Source of the DNA: Hirudo medicinalis
Taxonomy: Eukaryota; Annelida; Clitellata; Hirudinida; Hirudinidae
DNA length: 64,000 bases
Assembly (NCBI GenBank): GCA_011800805.1
Contig: MPNW01000654.1
Coordinates: forward strand, 10,806-74,805
Reading direction: 5' to 3'
The notes under the pieces were generated by a model, which had not been told where the DNA came from, searched no databases, and saw nothing but the letters and a program-made list of their open reading frames with translations. Below, piece after piece: positions 59,150 to 64,000 of the stretch; the stretch's first letter is position 1, and each line of letters opens with the position of its first letter. A program made the translations under genes and the position numbers.

Positions 59150-60451
59150 TGCTTTGCCTTAGACTGGTTTCTTTATTATCACTCTAAGGTGAACAACAGA
59201 AGAAATGCGCCGAAATTTCTATTTAAAAAATTATTTTTTCAGTATAAGCTAATGACAATCGTATATCAAACTATTTTTGCATTATATAACTTTCACCAGG
59301 TCAATATGTTACATTTAAAACCTCGATTCCATAATTACATTTATTGGTAATTAATAATTAATATTATTTAAGCATATTCACTGTATTGATCAAATGTTCA
59401 AGTTCGAAATGAAAGCAGGACTTAACGTAATGTGTTCATCGTGCTGAACATGAAAAATTGAGACTTGCCCGCGTCGGGCTTTTAACTCACACTATGACTT
59501 CATACAGAAATTTGGAAACTAAGATTTAGGACCTCTTTTAGGTCTTTTAAGGACTATTTACTCAGTTTTTTTTAGGATCGAAATTATGAACATAAATACC
59601 GATATTTAGACTTTATTTATAGCTTTTAGACTTGTAATATGAAATAGATATACTTGAAGATTGAAAATATCAATTTATTAACACAAAATTCAGTGTTTAA
59701 GTTCTATTCCTAGATTTGCAATTTCTGCAGCTTTTGCCTCACTGTCTTTTTCTTAGGTTGTTGGCCTGGACCAATAGATCCCCGTTCCTGGTTGTCATAT
59801 TTCCCACTATTGATCTACGAAATTCTTTGTCTCAGTCATGCTTTAATGCTTTCAGTTCTCAACTCCATCATTTCATCTCCTGCTTTTCATGTTTAGTTGC
59901 AGCCACCTCTTTTCCTGATCTAAAGTGCCCAAATAAAAGTGATGCCTCTTCCTTGATGTTCTGTGATGAACACTAACAGATTTATCAATTTTGTAATTAC
60001 TAACACTTCAAATGCTGTTGGTGTGATAAATCATTACTCTTCTTGCAGCTTTACTTCTTTGATTTTAACAAATTAAGCTCTTGTTTATGGAAAAGCCTCT
60101 TTCACGAGATGTCTGACCACGGCCTAACACTAACAATTACACTTACTAATGACTATTTCTCCACAAGCCCCCCCCCCTTGTCTCCCCACCTTTAGCGCAT
60201 ACAATTTATATACCCAGAGGAGTGATAGGCAAAAAACCAAAGGGAGCAAATATTGCCAGCTCTACATGCATTTCCAGGATCATGAGGTGGGGTTAGGGTG
60301 AGTTGCCTTTCGCCCGTTACTTGGCCAACAATCTTGGTAGATTGGTGCCCAGATGGTAACACATGCAGTGCTATACATGAGTAGGACTACAACCTAAACA
60401 TTAAAAATTTAAAACAAATGGCAATATTTATTTTTAACATAAAGTCTTTTT
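59150..60451. other. Intergenic between RRP12 3' end and MRPL15 5' end
   Basis: Includes the MRPL15 promoter region. A C-homopolymer (about 10) lies near 60170. GC-richer sequence at 60200-60390 may be an old repeat. The open frame at 59716-59976 resembles no known family. Nothing more could be supported. Confidence 0.4.
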
Positions 60452-63400
60452 TCATATGAACGGCTTCACAGCTTGAATTTGCTTCTGAATCTGAAAGTAA
60501 GAAAATGAGTCATAGGATGCACATTTTATTTCATGAATCAAAACAGATGTTATGCAATATGCAAACAAATCATATCAATTTATTACCTTTTGTTGAGCAT
60601 TTTTTTGTCAAGAGGGACATACGAATATGGTTGCACACCTCCTTTTGTAGCATCTCCATTCTGCTTTTGTTGGAAAAATGTCTCATAAATAAAATAAAGA
60701 CATTTCTTAATATACATTTGTTTCAATTAATTTATATCATTCATTAGTTACATTTTATATCGTAGTTTATTATTATATTTGCAAATATTTACTGAGTAAT
60801 CTAATAGCGGTGCAATGAAATGTTCCTAAATGAATACCTTGGACTTCTTTCCACCAGGAGCGTCAGCCCTCTGCTTCTGCAACGAAAATGAACATTGAAA
60901 TTAGTTAACTCACTAAGCAAGTGTTCAATTAATTAATTACAAACCACCTTCACATTCGGCTGTTTGGACGGGTTCTTTCTGTGGATGCCTGTACCACCGG
61001 CTAAAACATTAAATTTGTTTGTTAGATTTATTAACCAATCAATTTAGAATAATTAATGAATTTTAATGCTGATGATAGACTGATGGGGCTTACATCTGTA
61101 GGTGAATTTTGACCTGGCATCATCATCATCATCAGATTCATCATCACTACCATCCCTGGTCCTTTTCTGTTGAAATTAATTTCAAATAATTAATTCATTT
61201 AAGTTTGATGCAATTGATAAAATAAAATCAACTTTGAAAACATTGAGACCTAAAAACAGAACTTACCCTTTTCACTTTTCCTTGGTTGTTTTTCTTCCCA
61301 GTAGCTGAAATTAACATTAAACATACGTTACGTACAATTAATAAGCAAATTATGTTCTATTTTTTCCTGAAACTTTCAAATCACTCACACTGTCCTGTGA
61401 ACCTTGACACACAATCATCGAAATCATCATCATCGTCATCAGAAATTTCGCCCTTTCTCTTCTTCTGAAAATAAATTTTATTTAAAATATATTTTAAATA
61501 CATTTTATTTAATATATATTTCATTTAATATCTCTTTTTAAGGGATCCGAGAACTACGAAACAAAGCACTTCGGCTCAACAAGTTACTCAACCCAGTCTC
61601 AATAACAACAAGATATATAAGGAAGCAGTTATGAAGTTTGGCTGTTATACATTCTTACCTTCATCTTCTTATCATTATCGTCATCATCACCACCTAAGGG
61701 AAATGTATGATTTTTAAACATTTAAAATGACAATAAGAATTAAATTTCAAAAAGCAAACCTCCGATGATGAGCTTCCCATCTCTCATTTTGATCTCCTCC
61801 TTGTCCTTCTTATCTTTCTTCACTGTTTCACAAATAAACAGAATTAGTAAAAGTTGTGTCAACATCACTATCATTATCATCACCACCACCACCATAATTG
61901 ATATTAGCAGACTCAAAAATGAAGTATCAGCACCAACCTAAGACACTCTTGTGTGCAGACGGATCAAGGAAGTCAGTTGCCTCCTCATTCTCCACAAACA
62001 CCATTTTGTTCAATGCCTTCTTGTTCCTCATTGATTTCCTACTCACTGCTGATTTCATGTCGTCTTCATCGTCGTCGTCGTCAGAGCCAATAAGGAGATT
62101 TTCAATACTGTAAAGATATGCAGAATTTGTGGAAGCATTAAATATGACACAATTAATTAGTAATGAAATGATCGAATGCAAACAATGAAGAACGATCGAC
62201 TCACTCATCCTCGATGCTTCTCGCCTTCTTCGATGCACCTTCACTTTCACTGTCAGACTTGTCTGCCTTCTTCTTCTTCTTGGCTCTCTCCAGTTCCTTG
62301 CGGATGTGGTTTATGATTTTGTGGCTATTTTCTGGCATCATTTCCAGCAGCAACTTGTGTCTGATGGTTTACAATAATCAATTTGCAGCAAATCATGGCA
62401 AATTAGTAATCAAAATACTACACACCCAAACTTCTTCACAAGTCTCACATAAATCTCTCTTGTCTTAAAACGGAAGTGGTGCTTCTCAGTGTCACTCATT
62501 TGGACCAAACTCGTCACCTGCACGCATTTGTTTTGCATTATTGCACGAAGCGCAAAACAAGGATAAAAATAAACATGAACTATTTTTAACATCCTAAAAA
62601 TACTACCATTGGCTTGACGTAAAGACCGAGGAAGTCGACGTAGCAAGTGACGAGAACTTTCATCAAGTCGAGAGCCGACTTGACAACTTCTCTGGTTTTT
62701 GACTTCAACAGCGCCATGAGGTTCTCAACCACAATTTCCAGGACCTCCTTTCCCACCACGCCTTTGAAACAAGTCAGTGTGCAATGTCAATCACTCATGC
62801 TAGGCACCATATAAATTAACAATTAGTAACTAACTACGATGTTTACATAGTTCGTAATGCAAAAGGTATCCTACTTTTGTTGGCTCTCAGGACCTCTGCA
62901 ATGGCAGTAATTGTGCACTTGATGACACTGGTAGGAGAACTGGCAAGTCCAGCAATCAACAAAACCATGAATTTCTTGAAGGCATCTTTAAAATGTTAGA
63001 AAATGTTTCAATGTGAATCTTCTTGCAACAGTGGCATCAATAATCAATAATAATCAATAATCTCAACAAACCTTCAGCGGATATTTCTGTGTTCCACCTG
63101 GTGTAACCCTTCGAAACCTCAACCAGGAGGTTCAGAGCGGCCGTCTTTTTCCTCGATCCGGGTATCGATATGCACATTACAGCCTAATTAACATATATTT
63201 TATTATAATGAGCCCATTAAAGTGAAGCATTTGGAAGCTGATTGAACAATGATTAAACATTTGAAATCACAAATAATGAGACTCTCATTGAAAAACAAAC
63301 CTCAGGTATTACAACTCTCAGGAAGTCGAGTTTTTCTGTGTCTGCGATTCTGACGAGATGTGCAATGCAACGAAGACGGGGCTAAAAAGTTGCGCTCCTC

Positions 63401-64000
63401 AATTAATTCCTGGCACCATTTTAAACAAACAATCGGCAGGGAACGCGACTCACCGCTTTTGAAATGACATCTGACGACTCGAACGACTTCGTCAGGTAAT
63501 CGGACAGCTCCTCGAGGTGCTCGGACGCAAATCCGAGACCGGCCTCCGATCGGGCCGAACAAATTTCCTCCAACAATCTGTAGCCTTTCTTTTGTTCGGA
63601 TTTGTTGTTGTTCTGTAAAAATATTAATCCCTGGTTGTGATCTTTAATTAGAATAAATATTAAGTAATACAATAATTGCATTCAAATCATGGGAAATGTG
63701 ATAAACTTGCCTCAATGTATTCTTTGGACATTCTGCAGACCTCAGTCAAGTTGTTTGCACTCATGTATGGAACCAGTGCAACAATCAAGTCGCCGACCAA
63801 ATTCCTGAAATTATGTACGATCGCATGAAAAATTCCTTTGCAAATGTTTACAATAACATTAAATAAATTGGACAAAAAGAAACCTCTGCAAAACTGAAAG
63901 CTCTTTTGATGCGTGCCTCGTCATGCATTCAAAAATGCAGGACTGAAGAACCTGAAATGAAGTATTAAACTCTCACCTCAAAGCTTCAAAATGTCAAACA
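60452..64000 (-). CDS. RRP12: RRP12, pre-ribosome maturation/export HEAT-repeat protein (C-terminal part)
   Basis: Nucleolar HEAT-repeat protein needed for maturation and export of both ribosomal subunits. The 5' part lies beyond the window. Clear exons include 63951-63884, 63804-63711, 63612-63454, several between 63.4 and 62.2 kb, then short exons to 60876-60838, ~60653-60587 and 60490-60452 (TGA). Matches to the family: KSEQKKGYRLLEEICSA, LRCIAHLVRIADTEKLDFLR, SRKKTAALNLLVEVSKGYTR, TREVVKSALDLMKVLV, HHFRFKTREIYVRLVKKFG, NHIRKELERAKKKKK, NEEATDFLDPSAHKSVLG, KMRDGKLIIGG, AGGTGIHRK and QPYSYVPLDKKMLNKR. The tail is rich in alternating Asp and Lys runs encoded on tiny exons. The extreme C-terminus (IQKQIQAVKPFI) is shorter than in human. 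The intron after 63711 starts with GC. Confidence 0.9.

Noticed and set aside
59716..59976. 86-codon plus-strand frame, Phe/Leu/Ser-rich
   Set aside because: No family similarity, a non-conserved composition typical of noncoding sequence, and no splice or promoter context.

Overview
The window is nuclear DNA from an AT-rich invertebrate animal. The genes are metazoan types (API5, CHFR, a fibrinogen-domain protein, an erg-type KCNH channel, HSPA12, TTLL3, ACP6, MRPL15, RRP12). They are split by many short introns whose boundaries can be checked by reading phase and by homology recalled from known families. Gaps between genes hold decayed transposons, microsatellites and tRNA-like repeats. I cannot name the species. 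No operons, CRISPR arrays or prokaryotic features are present.

Layout. 1-5.3 kb: decayed non-LTR retrotransposons and a diverged hAT copy. 5.4-8.9 kb: API5 (+), convergent with CHFR (-, 9.2-13.5 kb). 14.1 kb: a broken WD40 fragment of BRWD/PHIP type. 14.7-18.4 kb: secreted fibrinogen-like gene (-), apparently missing the first half of its fibrinogen domain beside an assembly gap. 19.4-23.3 kb: KCNH channel (+). 25.1-26.3 kb: a complete-ended, internally deleted hAT transposon with perfect 8-bp target duplications. 26.6-27.2 kb: C15orf61 homologue (-). 28.0-30.1 kb: NOP58 (-). 31.0-32.7 kb: six-finger C2H2 protein (-). 33.3-35.0 kb: repeats, a non-LTR remnant and a tRNA-like element. 37.0-45.7 kb: HSPA12-like gene (+) with a long extra N-terminus. 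46.3-52.4 kb: TTLL3-type tubulin glycylase (-), divergent from ACP6 (+, 53.4-56.8 kb), which converges closely on MRPL15 (-, 56.9-59.1 kb). 60.5 kb to the edge: C-terminal part of RRP12 (-).

The genes do not form one pathway. Three belong to ribosome production (NOP58 for box C/D snoRNPs, RRP12 for pre-ribosome maturation and export, MRPL15 for the mitochondrial large subunit), which is common for scattered housekeeping genes.

I found no convincing novel system. The most useful non-routine observations are two single-N joins, each flanked by exact 127-bp duplications (one duplicates part of a CHFR exon), the hAT element with intact ends, three GC-AG introns, the WD40 pseudogene, and the apparent missing fibrinogen exon. 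Exon coordinates were read by eye and checked by phase. No alignment or search was run.
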